A DNA stretch of 43,221 nucleotides from an uncultured Eubacteriales bacterium. Its GTDB lineage: Bacteria; Bacillota; Clostridia; Oscillospirales; Acutalibacteraceae. The position numbers were made by a program, and so were the translations under genes. Positions 7,211-15,432 of the stretch are shown here, in pieces. Positions within the stretch are counted from its first letter, which is position 1. Each line of letters begins with the position of its first letter. Where the stretch lies: NCBI GenBank assembly GCA_934525065.1, contig CAKSYX010000013.1, positions 1 to 43,221 of the forward strand, written 5' to 3'. The notes beneath the pieces were generated by a model. It made no database searches. It had not been told where the DNA came from and was given only the letters and a program-made list of their open reading frames with translations.

Positions 7211-9204
7211 TGGAAAAATACAAAATTGAGCTTGCAAAAACGGCAGGCTTCTGCTTTGGCGTTGACCGCGCCGTGAGTACGCTTTACAAAATGGTTGAGG
7301 AAAAAAGGAAGGTCTGCACCCTCGGCCCGATCATTCATAACCCTTCGGTTATAGGCGACCTTCAGAAAAAAGGCGTTGAAATCATCGAACACCCGGACGA
7401 GGCTCCGGAAGGCACAACAGTGGTCATCCGTACCCACGGAGTTGAAAAAAACGTTCTCGACGAATTGAAGAAAAGGGGAACGGATTACATTGATCTGACC
7501 TGCCCGTTCGTCAAAAAAATTCAGAGCATTGTTGAACGCCACTGCGGCGAAAACCGATTGCTGCTCATTGCCGGAGACGAAAATCATCCGGAGGTTCGCG
7601 GTTTTCGCAGCCATTGGAGCTCGGTGAGCTTCGTTTATAAAAATGAGGCCGAACTTCGGCTTCTTCTCTCAAATCACCCTGAAATTACAGAATCGGAAGT
7701 TTATGTGGTTGCGCAGACAACCTTTTCTGTAAAAGAATGGGAAAAAACCTCAAAAATTTTAAAAAAACTATGTACAAATGGTTTTTTCTTTGATACAATA
7801 TGTAGTGCGACTAATGACAGACAGGAAGAAGCCTTTGAGCTTTCAATGCGCAACGATGCAATGGTCGTTGTCGGAGGGCGGTTGAGCTCGAACACCGCAA
7901 AGCTCAAGGCGGTATGTGAAAAGAACTGCCCAACCTTCCTTGTCGAAACGGCAAAAGAACTTTATGATTTTGATTTTTCCCGTTTCCGTTCAGTTGGGGT
8001 AACAGCAGGGGCTTCCACTCCTGCAGGTATTATAAAGGAGGTACTATCCACCATGTCCGAAATTTTAAACGAACAAACCAATTCCGAAGAAATGAGCTTT
8101 GAGGCTGCTCTGGAGGAGAATCTCAAGTCAATGAGCTCCGACCAGAAAGTGCGTGGCGTTGTTGTAGGTATTGCACCTAATGAAATACAGGTCGATATCG
8201 GCAGAAAATATGCTGGCTTCGTTCCCCTTGAGGAGTACAGCAACGATCCTACTGCCGACCCGAAAACAGAACTCAAGATCGGTGATGAGATTGACCTCAT
8301 CATCATGAAGACCAACGATTCCGAAGGAACCATGATGCTCTCGAAGCGCCGCTTTGACGCGATTGCTGCCTGGGACAACATCATGAAGGCCAAGGAAGAC
8401 GAAGAAATCCTTGAAGGCGTTGTTGCCGAAGCAGTTAAGGGCGGCGTTCTTGTTTATGCTCAGGGTGTTCGCGTTTTCATCCCGGGTTCACTCACCGGCC
8501 TTCCCAGAGACGCTGACCTTTCCGAGCTCGTTAAGACGAAGGTAAGATTCCGCATTATCGAGGTTGACAAGGCGAAGAAGCGCGCTGTCGGTTCAATCCG
8601 CTCAGTTGTTAAGGAAGAGCGCAAGGCCGCAACCGAAGCTTTCTGGGCTCAGGTTGAAGAGGGTCAGGAGTACACCGGAACCGTTAAGTCACTCACAAGC
8701 TACGGCGCATTTGTTGACCTCGGCGGAGTTGACGGAATGGTACATATTTCGGAGCTTTCCTGGAAGCGCATCAGGCATCCGTCCGAAGTTGTCAAAGAGG
8801 GCGACGTTGTTAAGGTATACGTCAAGGCTCTTGACAGAGAAAACAAGAAGATTTCTCTCGGCTATAAGAGAGTTGAAGACAACCCGTGGGAAATCCTCAG
8901 GAGAGATTACCCGGTCGGAACCGTTTGCAAGGCTAAGATTGTCGGTCTCACCACCTTCGGTGCATTCGCAAACGTAATTGACGGCATCGACGGTCTTATC
9001 CATATTTCACAGATAGCTGACCGTCACATCGCTTCTCCGAAGGAAGTTCTCAATATCGGTGACGAAGTTGACGTTAAGATCACCGACATCGACTTTGAAA
9101 AGAAGCGCGTCAGCCTTTCAATCCGTGCACTCCTTGAGCCTCAGGACGAAGCTGAAGAAGTTGAAGCTGAAGCTGAAGAAGCTGCTGACGAAGACGCTGA
9201 ATAA
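7210..9204 (+). CDS. ispH: IspH-ribosomal protein S1 fusion
   Basis: The 664-residue protein joins two enzymes of unrelated function. Residues 1-281 are 4-hydroxy-3-methylbut-2-enyl diphosphate reductase, the last MEP-pathway step, with the three [4Fe-4S] ligand cysteines at C15 (AGFCFGVDRAV), C98 (LTCPFVKKI) and C198 (CSATNDRQEEA). Residues 282-664 hold four S1 RNA-binding domains, the last two with classic GAFVDLGG.DGMVHISEL-like cores, and an acidic Glu/Ala tail. This fusion is known in Clostridia. A strong internal ribosome binding site and in-frame ATG at the junction (see separate entry) could also yield free S1. ATG 7210 is preferred to GTG 7207 for its GGAG spacing. It is last in the operon. 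Confidence 0.95.
   Translation: MEKYKIELAKTAGFCFGVDRAVSTLYKMVEEKRKVCTLGPIIHNPSVIGDLQKKGVEIIEHPDEAPEGTTVVIRTHGVEKNVLDELKKRGTDYIDLTCPFVKKIQSIVERHCGENRLLLIAGDENHPEVRGFRSHWSSVSFVYKNEAELRLLLSNHPEITESEVYVVAQTTFSVKEWEKTSKILKKLCTNGFFFDTICSATNDRQEEAFELSMRNDAMVVVGGRLSSNTAKLKAVCEKNCPTFLVETAKELYDFDFSRFRSVGVTAGASTPAGIIKEVLSTMSEILNEQTNSEEMSFEAALEENLKSMSSDQKVRGVVVGIAPNEIQVDIGRKYAGFVPLEEYSNDPTADPKTELKIGDEIDLIIMKTNDSEGTMMLSKRRFDAIAAWDNIMKAKEDEEILEGVVAEAVKGGVLVYAQGVRVFIPGSLTGLPRDADLSELVKTKVRFRIIEVDKAKKRAVGSIRSVVKEERKAATEAFWAQVEEGQEYTGTVKSLTSYGAFVDLGGVDGMVHISELSWKRIRHPSEVVKEGDVVKVYVKALDRENKKISLGYKRVEDNPWEILRRDYPVGTVCKAKIVGLTTFGAFANVIDGIDGLIHISQIADRHIASPKEVLNIGDEVDVKITDIDFEKKRVSLSIRALLEPQDEAEEVEAEAEEAADEDAE
8034..8055 (+). 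promoter_or_regulatory. Internal ribosome binding site and start codon for free S1
   Basis: AAAGGAGGT (8034-8042), a near-perfect match to the 16S anti-Shine-Dalgarno, is followed after 10 bases by ATG (8053-8055), in frame with the fusion and precisely at the IspH/S1 domain boundary. Initiation here would give a 383-residue four-domain S1 protein. Confidence 0.7.
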
Positions 9205-9223
9205 TTTGACTGAGCTGTTCTCT

Positions 9224-9253
9224 GCGCCCTGCCTTTTCGGCAGGGTGCTTTTT
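9224..9253 (+). terminator. Intrinsic terminator after ispH-rpsA
   Basis: Arms GCGCCCTGCC (9224-9233) and GGCAGGGTGC (9239-9248) pair over 10 bp with one G-U, then TTTTT. Confidence 0.9.
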
Positions 9254-9278
9254 GCTTGCGCCTTTTTAACCATAAAAA

Positions 9279-9318
9279 ATATGCACCTCCAAAAGTGTCT
9301 AACTTTTGGGGTGCATAT
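9279..9318. repeat. Long hairpin with IS3-like end sequence
   Basis: Arms 9279-9296 and 9302-9318 pair over 17 bp with one bulged base and a 5-base loop. It is flanked by an A6 run on the left and a T5 run on the right, so it can serve as a bidirectional terminator between converging genes. The stretch 9296-9315, TGTCTAACTTTTGGGGTGCA, looks like the terminal repeat of IS3-family elements of Firmicutes as I remember them; no transposase is present. The rest of 9320-9560 has only one doubtful small ORF. Confidence 0.5.
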
Positions 9319-9369
9319 CATTTTTCAGACGTCGGGTCTTTTTTATTAAGCTGTTGAAATCCGCTTCCG

Positions 9370-9537
9370 TTAGAGACGATGTTGTCGCTGCTTCTTGTAA
9401 TTGAGGAGCGGCCGCTCACTTTTTTGTTCCTTGACGGCAAGAACGTGCTTGTTAAGTGACTCGCAACAGGAAAACTCTTTCCAATGATCGGCGAGCACTC
9501 CGCCGACAGCTACTATGCCTGTAATGATAAGACACAT
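9370..9537 (-). CDS. Doubtful small membrane protein, possibly decayed
   Basis: This 55-codon frame starts with MCLIITGIVAVGGVLADHW, a plausible single membrane segment or signal anchor, and ends in a basic tail. No good ribosome binding site precedes the ATG. Upstream in-frame codons read K-K-L-L-T without a start codon, which would look like a normal MKKLLT... N-terminus if the real start had been lost. It could be a pseudogene or chance. I do not recognise a family. Confidence 0.2.
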   Translation of the reverse strand: MCLIITGIVAVGGVLADHWKEFSCCESLNKHVLAVKEQKSERPLLNYKKQRQHRL

Positions 9538-9567
9538 AGTTAATAATTTCTTTCGTTATGTATTTGA

Positions 9568-9590
9568 AAATCAGGCTTTTTCAGCCTGAA
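9568..9590 (-). terminator. Likely terminator after dusB
   Basis: Arms 9572-9578 and 9584-9590 (TCAGGCT/AGCCTGA) form a 7-bp stem followed on the minus strand by TTTT, 30 bases past the dusB stop. It is short, so moderately likely. Confidence 0.55.
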
Positions 9591-9620
9591 CTGTGCTCGG
9601 GCTTTGAGCAGCTCGGTTTT

Positions 9621-10589
9621 TCAGCTGTTTTCCGAAGCAATTTTAAAGGCGAGCCTTTCAAGCTCTTCAATTGAAGAGAGCGCACCGACCTCGCGGCGAT
9701 ATCCGGCCGCGCCGCGGATCCCTTTGATGTACCAGGCAGCGTGCTTTCTCGCTTCTCTGATTCCGACTTTTTCGCCTTTATATTCGCAGATTCTTCTGAT
9801 ATGCTTCACCATCACACGCATTTGCTCGGAAACCGGCGGTTCGGGAAGGATCACTTCGTGGTGGAGATATGCGCTTATCTGACTGAATACCCAAGGTCTG
9901 CCGAGGGCACCGCGGCCGACAAGAATATAATCGCAGTTCGTTTCCTCAATCATTTTTGCGGCGGAAAGGCCGTCGGTGACGTCTCCGTTCGCAATGACAG
10001 GAATTGAAACGCTCCTTTTGACCTCGGCAATCGTTTCAACGTCCACCGGCGGAGCGTACATCTGCGCCTTTGTTCTGCCGTGGACGGTTATTGCTGCGGC
10101 TCCGGCGTTTTCGGCTCTCTGAGCCATTTCGACCGCATTTATGCTTTCAAAGTCCCAGCCCGTGCGTATTTTTACCGTTACCGGGATGTCAACGGCGTTT
10201 ACAACGGCGCGGATGATCTTTTCCGCGAGGACGGGGTCTTTCAAAAGTGCGCTGCCGCCGCCGTTGCCTGCAATTTTCGGCGCGGGGCAGCCCATGTTGA
10301 TGTCGATTATGTCCGGCGCAAAGGCGAGACACTCCTTTGCTGACTGTGCCATGATTTCCGGGTCACAGCCGAAAATCTGAGCTGCCGCCGGGCGTTCCTT
10401 TTCGGAAAGGACAAGGAGCTTTTTGCTTTTTCTGTCGCACATAGTCAGTCCCTTTGAACTGACCATTTCGCTGATGACATAGGTCGCGCCGAATTCACAG
10501 CAAAGCTCGCGGAAAGCCATATCCGCAACCCCGGCCATCGGCGCAAGCCCGGCTGACCGCGAATCAATTTCAATGTTGCCAATTTTCAT
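9621..10589 (-). CDS. dusB: tRNA-dihydrouridine synthase, DusB-like
   Basis: The 322-residue FMN enzyme reduces uridines in the tRNA D-loop to dihydrouridine with NADPH. The TIM-barrel signature is clear: LAPMAGVADMAFR near residue 15, the catalytic cysteine in DINMGCPAPKI near 100, KIRTGW near 141, the HGRTKAQMY motif near 168 and the phosphate-binding IANGD...GRGALGRPW at 198-230, followed by the helical tRNA-binding domain. It is the only minus-strand gene between two plus-strand blocks and has no operon partner here. In many Firmicutes DusB is next to ribosomal or folate genes, which is not the case here. Confidence 0.92.
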   Translation of the reverse strand: MKIGNIEIDSRSAGLAPMAGVADMAFRELCCEFGATYVISEMVSSKGLTMCDRKSKKLLVLSEKERPAAAQIFGCDPEIMAQSAKECLAFAPDIIDINMGCPAPKIAGNGGGSALLKDPVLAEKIIRAVVNAVDIPVTVKIRTGWDFESINAVEMAQRAENAGAAAITVHGRTKAQMYAPPVDVETIAEVKRSVSIPVIANGDVTDGLSAAKMIEETNCDYILVGRGALGRPWVFSQISAYLHHEVILPEPPVSEQMRVMVKHIRRICEYKGEKVGIREARKHAAWYIKGIRGAAGYRREVGALSSIEELERLAFKIASENS

Positions 10590-10662
10590 TACATTTTTCC
10601 TTATCTATAAACTGATACCTGTTTAAACCATTCTATCATATATTTTATATTTTTTCACCCTT

Positions 10663-10695
10663 TTGACAAAATTTGTGCTATACTATTTGTATAAT
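10663..10695 (+). promoter_or_regulatory. Promoter region of polA
   Basis: A perfect TTGACA (10663-10668) lies upstream of several -10-like hexamers: TATACT (10679-10684, with an extended TGC before it) and TATAAT (10690-10695, but with a 21-base spacer). Which one is used cannot be decided from sequence. Confidence 0.45.
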
Positions 10696-10747
10696 GTTTG
10701 ACTCTTGAGAATGATCGAATCAATAATATTTCTGTGGGGTGCCTTTT

Positions 10748-13345
10748 ATGAAACTTCTTGTTGTTGACGGGAACAGTATCGTCAACCGTGCCTTTTATGC
10801 AATCAAGCTGCTGACCACCAAAAGCGGTCAGTTCACCAATGCCATATACGGCTTTATGAATATACTTTTGAAGCTTGAGGAGGAATGCGAGCCTGACAGT
10901 GTTGCCGTTGCATTCGACCTCAAAGCGCCGACCTTTCGCCATAAAATGTATGACGCCTATAAGGCCGGAAGAAAGGGTATGCCGCCGGAGCTTGCAAGTC
11001 AGCTGCCTCTGCTCAAAAAGCTCCTCTCCTCTTTGGGCTACGCGCTTGTTGAAAAGGAGGGGTATGAGGCCGATGATATTCTCGGCACGCTCAGTGCCCA
11101 TGTTCCGAAGGGGAGCGAATGCTTTGTTGCAACCGGTGACCGCGATTCTCTTCAGCTCGTTTCCGACACAACAAAGGTTCTTCTTGCTTCAACAAAAATG
11201 GGGAAGCCGCAGACGACCGTTTATGACAGGGCAAAGCTCATGGAGGAATACGGCGTTGAACCAAAGGGCATGATCGAAATTAAGGCTCTCATGGGCGATG
11301 CTTCCGATAATATTCCCGGTGTTGCGGGAATCGGCCAAAAAACCGCCGGTGACCTTATACGCCGCTTCGGCTCGATTGATAAGATATATTCTGACCTTGA
11401 TTCGCTCGACATCAAAAAGGGCGTTCACGATAAGCTTGAAGCCGGAAAGGACAGTGCCTATCTTTCAAGAACGCTCGGAACCATCTGCCTCGATGCGCCT
11501 ATCGACACCGACATGACCTGCTATCTGCGCAAGGCTCCCGACCAAAAGGCGGCAATAAGCCTGCTCGTTTCGCTCGAGATGTTTTCAATGATCGAAAAGC
11601 TCGGCCTTACCCGCGAAGGTGCGGCCGCCGAGGAAACACAGCCGCAGCAGACAATTCACTTCTCTTTTAAAGAGGAACGTGACCTTTGCGGCCTTTTGGG
11701 TGAACTCAAAAATGAGGGCAGTGCATATTTTACCGCTCAGTATGAAGGAAGAAAGCTTGCTGCGCTGTATTTTGCCGTCGGCAGTGAAATACGCTTTGTT
11801 CGGGCAGATTGCTTTGACTTTGAAACGTTCCTGAACGCCTTTCTTGAAGGCGAAACAAAAAAATATACCTGCGACAGCAAGGAGCTTTTTCGTTTCGCTC
11901 AGTCAATCGGAGCCGAGGTGAATAACCTTGCCTTTGACAGCACACTCGCAGGCTATATTCTCAACCCATCCGCAAGCAGCTATGACCCTCTGCGCCTTGC
12001 TGATACCTATGGCATTTTTGTTCCGTCGTTTAACTGCTCCGAGGGCGCGCTCAATTTCGCCCAAAGTGCCGCCGTGATGAAGGAGGTCTGCGAAAAATGC
12101 AGTGCCGAAATTCAAGAAAACGGTCAGGAAAAGCTGCTTTATGAAATTGAACAGCCGCTTGCGCGCGTTTTGGCCTCAATGGAAAACGCCGGCTTTCTCG
12201 TTGACAAAAAGGAAATTGCCCGCTACGGCGAAGAGCTTCAGAAAAAAATCGAAGATATAACCGGGACTATTTTCTCTGCCGTCGGCTTTGAGTTCAACCT
12301 GAATTCTCCGAAGCAGCTCGGTGAAGCCCTTTTTGAAAAAATGGGCATTCCGGCAAAGAAAAAGACCAAGAGCGGCTACTCCACGAGCGCAGAAGTGCTT
12401 GAAGAGCTTTCATATGATTATCCGGTCGTCAGGGACATTCTGACCTACCGTATGCTTGCAAAGCTGAAATCAACCTATTGCGACGGACTTCTCAAGGTTA
12501 TAGAGCCGGACGGAAGAATCCGCTCGACCCTTAATCAGACCGAAACACGGACGGGCAGGATCTCTTCGCTTGAGCCGAATCTCCAAAATATTCCCGTCAA
12601 AAAAAGGGAGGGCAGGGAGCTGCGGCGGTTCTTCACCGCAGGTGAGGGAAACACGCTCGTTGACGCGGACTACTCCCAAATTGAGCTTCGCGTTCTTGCC
12701 GCAATTGCCGGGGATGAAACGATGATTACTGCTTTTGAGAACGGTGATGATATCCACGCGATCACAGCCTCCCAGGTGTTCAATATGCCGCTTGAAATGG
12801 TGACGCCGCTGATGCGCTCGCGTGCAAAGGCGGTCAATTTCGGAATCGTTTACGGAATCGGCGCATTTTCGCTTGCGAAGGATATCGGTGTAACCAGAAA
12901 AGAGGCTGATTCCTATATTAAAGGCTATCTTCATCATTACAGCGGAATTGACCGCTACATGAAGGACGTTGCTCAAAAGGCGCGCGAGAACGGTTACGCC
13001 GAAACCTACTTCGGCCGCCGCCGCTATCTTCCCGAGCTTACCGCAGCGAACAAAATGCTTCAGGCGTTCGGCGAAAGAGTGGCGCGCAATATGCCGGTTC
13101 AGGGAACTGCGGCGGATATAATCAAAATTGCCATGGTCAGGGTATATGACAGACTGAAAAAGGAATCCAACGGAGCAAGGCTCATAATGCAGGTCCACGA
13201 TGAACTGATCGTCGAATGCAGCGAAGCTGAAAAGGAAAAGGTCGCCGCGCTCCTCAAGGAGGAAATGGAAAACGCGTGCAGCTTGCGTGTCAAGCTTCTT
13301 GCCGAGGTACACACCGGAAAAACGTGGTACGATGCAAAGGGCTGA
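10748..13345 (+). CDS. polA: DNA polymerase I
   Basis: The 865-residue family A polymerase fills gaps and removes RNA primers. The N-terminal 5'-3' nuclease domain (residues 1-290) begins MKLLVVDGNSIVNRAF and contains the acidic cluster EADDILGTL and the helix-hairpin-helix GVAGIGQKTA. The polymerase domain has motif A DADYSQIELR, motif B RSRAKAVNFGIVYGIG and motif C MQVHDELIVE. The middle domain keeps the 3'-5' exonuclease fold region but has YFTAQYEGR where the metal-binding DxE pair should be, so proofreading is probably lost, as in Bacillus-type PolI. ATG 10748 follows GGGG; a GTG at 10739 is an alternative. Confidence 0.95.
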   Translation: MKLLVVDGNSIVNRAFYAIKLLTTKSGQFTNAIYGFMNILLKLEEECEPDSVAVAFDLKAPTFRHKMYDAYKAGRKGMPPELASQLPLLKKLLSSLGYALVEKEGYEADDILGTLSAHVPKGSECFVATGDRDSLQLVSDTTKVLLASTKMGKPQTTVYDRAKLMEEYGVEPKGMIEIKALMGDASDNIPGVAGIGQKTAGDLIRRFGSIDKIYSDLDSLDIKKGVHDKLEAGKDSAYLSRTLGTICLDAPIDTDMTCYLRKAPDQKAAISLLVSLEMFSMIEKLGLTREGAAAEETQPQQTIHFSFKEERDLCGLLGELKNEGSAYFTAQYEGRKLAALYFAVGSEIRFVRADCFDFETFLNAFLEGETKKYTCDSKELFRFAQSIGAEVNNLAFDSTLAGYILNPSASSYDPLRLADTYGIFVPSFNCSEGALNFAQSAAVMKEVCEKCSAEIQENGQEKLLYEIEQPLARVLASMENAGFLVDKKEIARYGEELQKKIEDITGTIFSAVGFEFNLNSPKQLGEALFEKMGIPAKKKTKSGYSTSAEVLEELSYDYPVVRDILTYRMLAKLKSTYCDGLLKVIEPDGRIRSTLNQTETRTGRISSLEPNLQNIPVKKREGRELRRFFTAGEGNTLVDADYSQIELRVLAAIAGDETMITAFENGDDIHAITASQVFNMPLEMVTPLMRSRAKAVNFGIVYGIGAFSLAKDIGVTRKEADSYIKGYLHHYSGIDRYMKDVAQKARENGYAETYFGRRRYLPELTAANKMLQAFGERVARNMPVQGTAADIIKIAMVRVYDRLKKESNGARLIMQVHDELIVECSEAEKEKVAALLKEEMENACSLRVKLLAEVHTGKTWYDAKG

Positions 13346-13379
13346 TTTGTTTACAAAATCATTAAATTATTAATTTTTC

Positions 13380-13408
13380 TTGAATTTTTTCTACAGATAT
13401 GTTATTAT
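13380..13408 (+). promoter_or_regulatory. Sigma-A type promoter of the secreted hydrolase gene
   Basis: TTGAAT (13380-13385) and TATTAT (13403-13408) are separated by 17 bases, in an AT-rich stretch 70 bases before the start codon. Confidence 0.65.
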
Positions 13409-13477
13409 GATCTCGATAAAATATTTGACGGGTTGAACAAGCCTTATGTGTTCACTCGCAAAAGGAGAAAATCAGAA

Positions 13478-15133
13478 ATGAAAAAGAAAACAAAGAGGAT
13501 TTTATCGGCCGTTCTTTCAATGCTGCTTTTGCTGTCTGTTTTTGTTCCTGCTTTTGCGGCAACGCCAACAGTGACAGGCAGTAAAGTTCCCGTTGTTGTA
13601 ATCGGCGGCGACGGAGACACGCTCGTTGACAAGGACGGAAAAGCACTTCCGAAATGGTTTAATGCTTTCGGCAATATCTCGGAAAAGGGCAACGATGCTG
13701 AGGGCAGCAAAGAGATATATAAATCTGTTGCCAATGTTCTGCTTCCGTTCCTTATTGACGGACTTCTTACCGGGAACTATGACCGTTACTATGAGAACCT
13801 TCAGAAAGAGATTGCCGAAGTTTTCGCGGACAGCCTTCTTGACGAAAACGGCGAAGCTTCAAACGGCTCCGGAATTTCGCAGTCAAGGAAAAACACAATG
13901 GCATATAATGTGACCCGCGACTCAAAAAACGGCAAGGGTTATTACGGCTTTTATGACTACCAGTTCTATTATGACTGGAGACTTGATCCGCTTGAAACTG
14001 CTGACAGGCTTAACGAGTACATTCAGGCAATCAAAAAGGTTACGGGTGCCCCGAAGGTTGCAATTGTTGCCCGCTGTCTCGGCTCGGTTATTGCAATGGC
14101 TTATGTTGCAAAATACGGAACGGACGACCTCCACGGTCTGAGCCTTGACGGCGCTGTTGCAAACGGTGCGGAAATTCTCAGTGAACCTATCAGCGGAAAG
14201 TTTGTGCTTGACGGAAACGCAATCAGCCGCTACCTTATGGATATGAAGGCTGTTGGTCAGATGGACGTTGACAGTCTCATTGTTGAAACTGTTGAGTTGG
14301 TTGAAAGAGCCGGTATACTCGGTACTGTTTCGGGCGTTACAAAGGAAACAATATATTATGTTGTCGTCAAAGGCGTGACAAGTGCGCTCGCTCTCTCAAC
14401 CTTCTGCACTTGGCCGTCATTTTGGAGCATCGTCAAGGAAGAAGATTTTGACACTGCTATGGAATACGTTTTCGGCCCTGAGGGCGGAGAAAAACGTGTT
14501 ACCTATGCAAAGCTCATTGAAAAAATCAACAACTATGACGCGCTTGTCAGAAAGCATATTCCTGAGCTTATGAACGAGGTGAACGACAACGCGAATCTTG
14601 CAATATTTTCAAAATACGGACTTCAGCTCAATCCTGTGGCTGAATCGAGAAATAGGATCGCAGACCAGTTTGTAACCGTTGAGCGTTCTTCGTACGGAGC
14701 AACTACAACAGATATTTATTCGACCTTTTCCGATGAATATGTTGCCGCAAGGATAAGCGAAGGCAAGGGAAAGTATATTGCTCCCGACAGACAGGTTGAC
14801 GCTTCAACATGTATGTTCCCGGATCAGACATGGTTCATTAAGGGCGCAGAACACGGCGACTGGATCGACATTGAATCCGAGGTTCTTTATACGGTTGCAA
14901 CAGCCGACCGTCAGCTTACTATTGACGACCTTGACTGTTCACAGTTTTCGGTTTACAGCTATGAAACGGATAAGGTCGATGACATGACCGAGGAAAACTG
15001 CGATACCTATTATTGGAAGGCAGACAAGAATTCGGATCATCCGGATTCCCCCGCTTTGAGGCTCCTTACCTTCCTTACTTCTTTCTTCAAATGGCTCAAG
15101 TCGATTTTTGACAGATTTATTATCAAAAAGTAA
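13478..15133 (+). CDS. Secreted LCAT-like alpha/beta hydrolase
   Basis: The 551-residue precursor has a signal peptide (basic MKKKTKR, hydrophobic 8-25, cleavage likely after AFA at 27). The mature part resembles the lecithin:cholesterol acyltransferase branch of the alpha/beta hydrolases: VPVVVIGGDGD near 37-46, YDWRLDP at 165-171 and a nucleophile-elbow segment VAIVARCLGSVIAMAYVAKY at 194-213. Where the family has G-H-S-x-G, this protein reads A-R-C-L-G, putting Cys200 in the nucleophile position. H459 in FIKGAEHGDW is a candidate catalytic His. The C-terminus is an amphipathic, aromatic and basic helix. AAAGGAG precedes ATG 13478; the 15 codons upstream of it lie over the leader. The substrate is unknown. 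Confidence 0.65.
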   Translation: MKKKTKRILSAVLSMLLLLSVFVPAFAATPTVTGSKVPVVVIGGDGDTLVDKDGKALPKWFNAFGNISEKGNDAEGSKEIYKSVANVLLPFLIDGLLTGNYDRYYENLQKEIAEVFADSLLDENGEASNGSGISQSRKNTMAYNVTRDSKNGKGYYGFYDYQFYYDWRLDPLETADRLNEYIQAIKKVTGAPKVAIVARCLGSVIAMAYVAKYGTDDLHGLSLDGAVANGAEILSEPISGKFVLDGNAISRYLMDMKAVGQMDVDSLIVETVELVERAGILGTVSGVTKETIYYVVVKGVTSALALSTFCTWPSFWSIVKEEDFDTAMEYVFGPEGGEKRVTYAKLIEKINNYDALVRKHIPELMNEVNDNANLAIFSKYGLQLNPVAESRNRIADQFVTVERSSYGATTTDIYSTFSDEYVAARISEGKGKYIAPDRQVDASTCMFPDQTWFIKGAEHGDWIDIESEVLYTVATADRQLTIDDLDCSQFSVYSYETDKVDDMTEENCDTYYWKADKNSDHPDSPALRLLTFLTSFFKWLKSIFDRFIIKK

Positions 15134-15189
15134 TTTTTGCCCTTCTGATGTGAATATATAAGACACGGCAGGGTACAGCATCAAAAACA

Positions 15190-15250
15190 AAAGCTATAAT
15201 TTGCAGCGGTGATTTTTTTACCGTTTGCGAATTATAGCTTTAATTTTTTT
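15190..15250 (+). terminator. Intrinsic terminator after the secreted hydrolase gene
   Basis: Arms AAAGCTATAATT (15190-15201) and AATTATAGCTTT (15230-15241) are perfectly complementary over 12 bp; the loop holds a second small hairpin, and T7 follows at 15244-15250. Confidence 0.85.
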
Positions 15251-15321
15251 CTCTGCTTTGCTTGTGACAAAAATAGCCTCTGAAAGAGAAAAAACTTTTT
15301 CGGTTTATTTGGCTTTTTCCC

Positions 15322-15350
15322 TTGACAAATGCGGCTATTATTAGTAAAAT
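15322..15350 (+). promoter_or_regulatory. Promoter of the division and cell wall cluster
   Basis: A perfect TTGACA (15322-15327) and TAAAAT (15345-15350) are 17 bases apart, giving a start near 15357. The mraZ reading frame is open across it, but coding begins at 15433. Confidence 0.8.
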
Positions 15351-15356
15351 GAATCA

Positions 15357-15395
15357 AGTGGAGAAAAAGGGCAACTTTGTGTGTTGTCAGTGGAG
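15357..15395 (+). promoter_or_regulatory. Candidate MraZ-binding repeats
   Basis: Two exact AGTGGAG heptamers (15357-15363 and 15389-15395) lie 32 bases apart, three helical turns, with weaker G-rich matches between them at about 11-base steps. MraZ proteins bind short G-rich direct repeats with 10-11-base spacing upstream of their own gene. The first repeat is at the predicted transcription start. Confidence 0.45.
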
Positions 15396-15432
15396 TTTTG
15401 AAGCTGATTTTGAATCGGAAGGAAGTGACGTG

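Noticed and set aside
12470..13312. A 280-codon minus-strand frame opposite polA
   Set aside because: Antisense to the conserved polymerase domain, without any recognisable motif.
15322..15432. A longer MraZ starting at 15322
   Set aside because: The extra 37 codons overlap a consensus promoter, and the conserved MraZ N-terminus begins at 15433.
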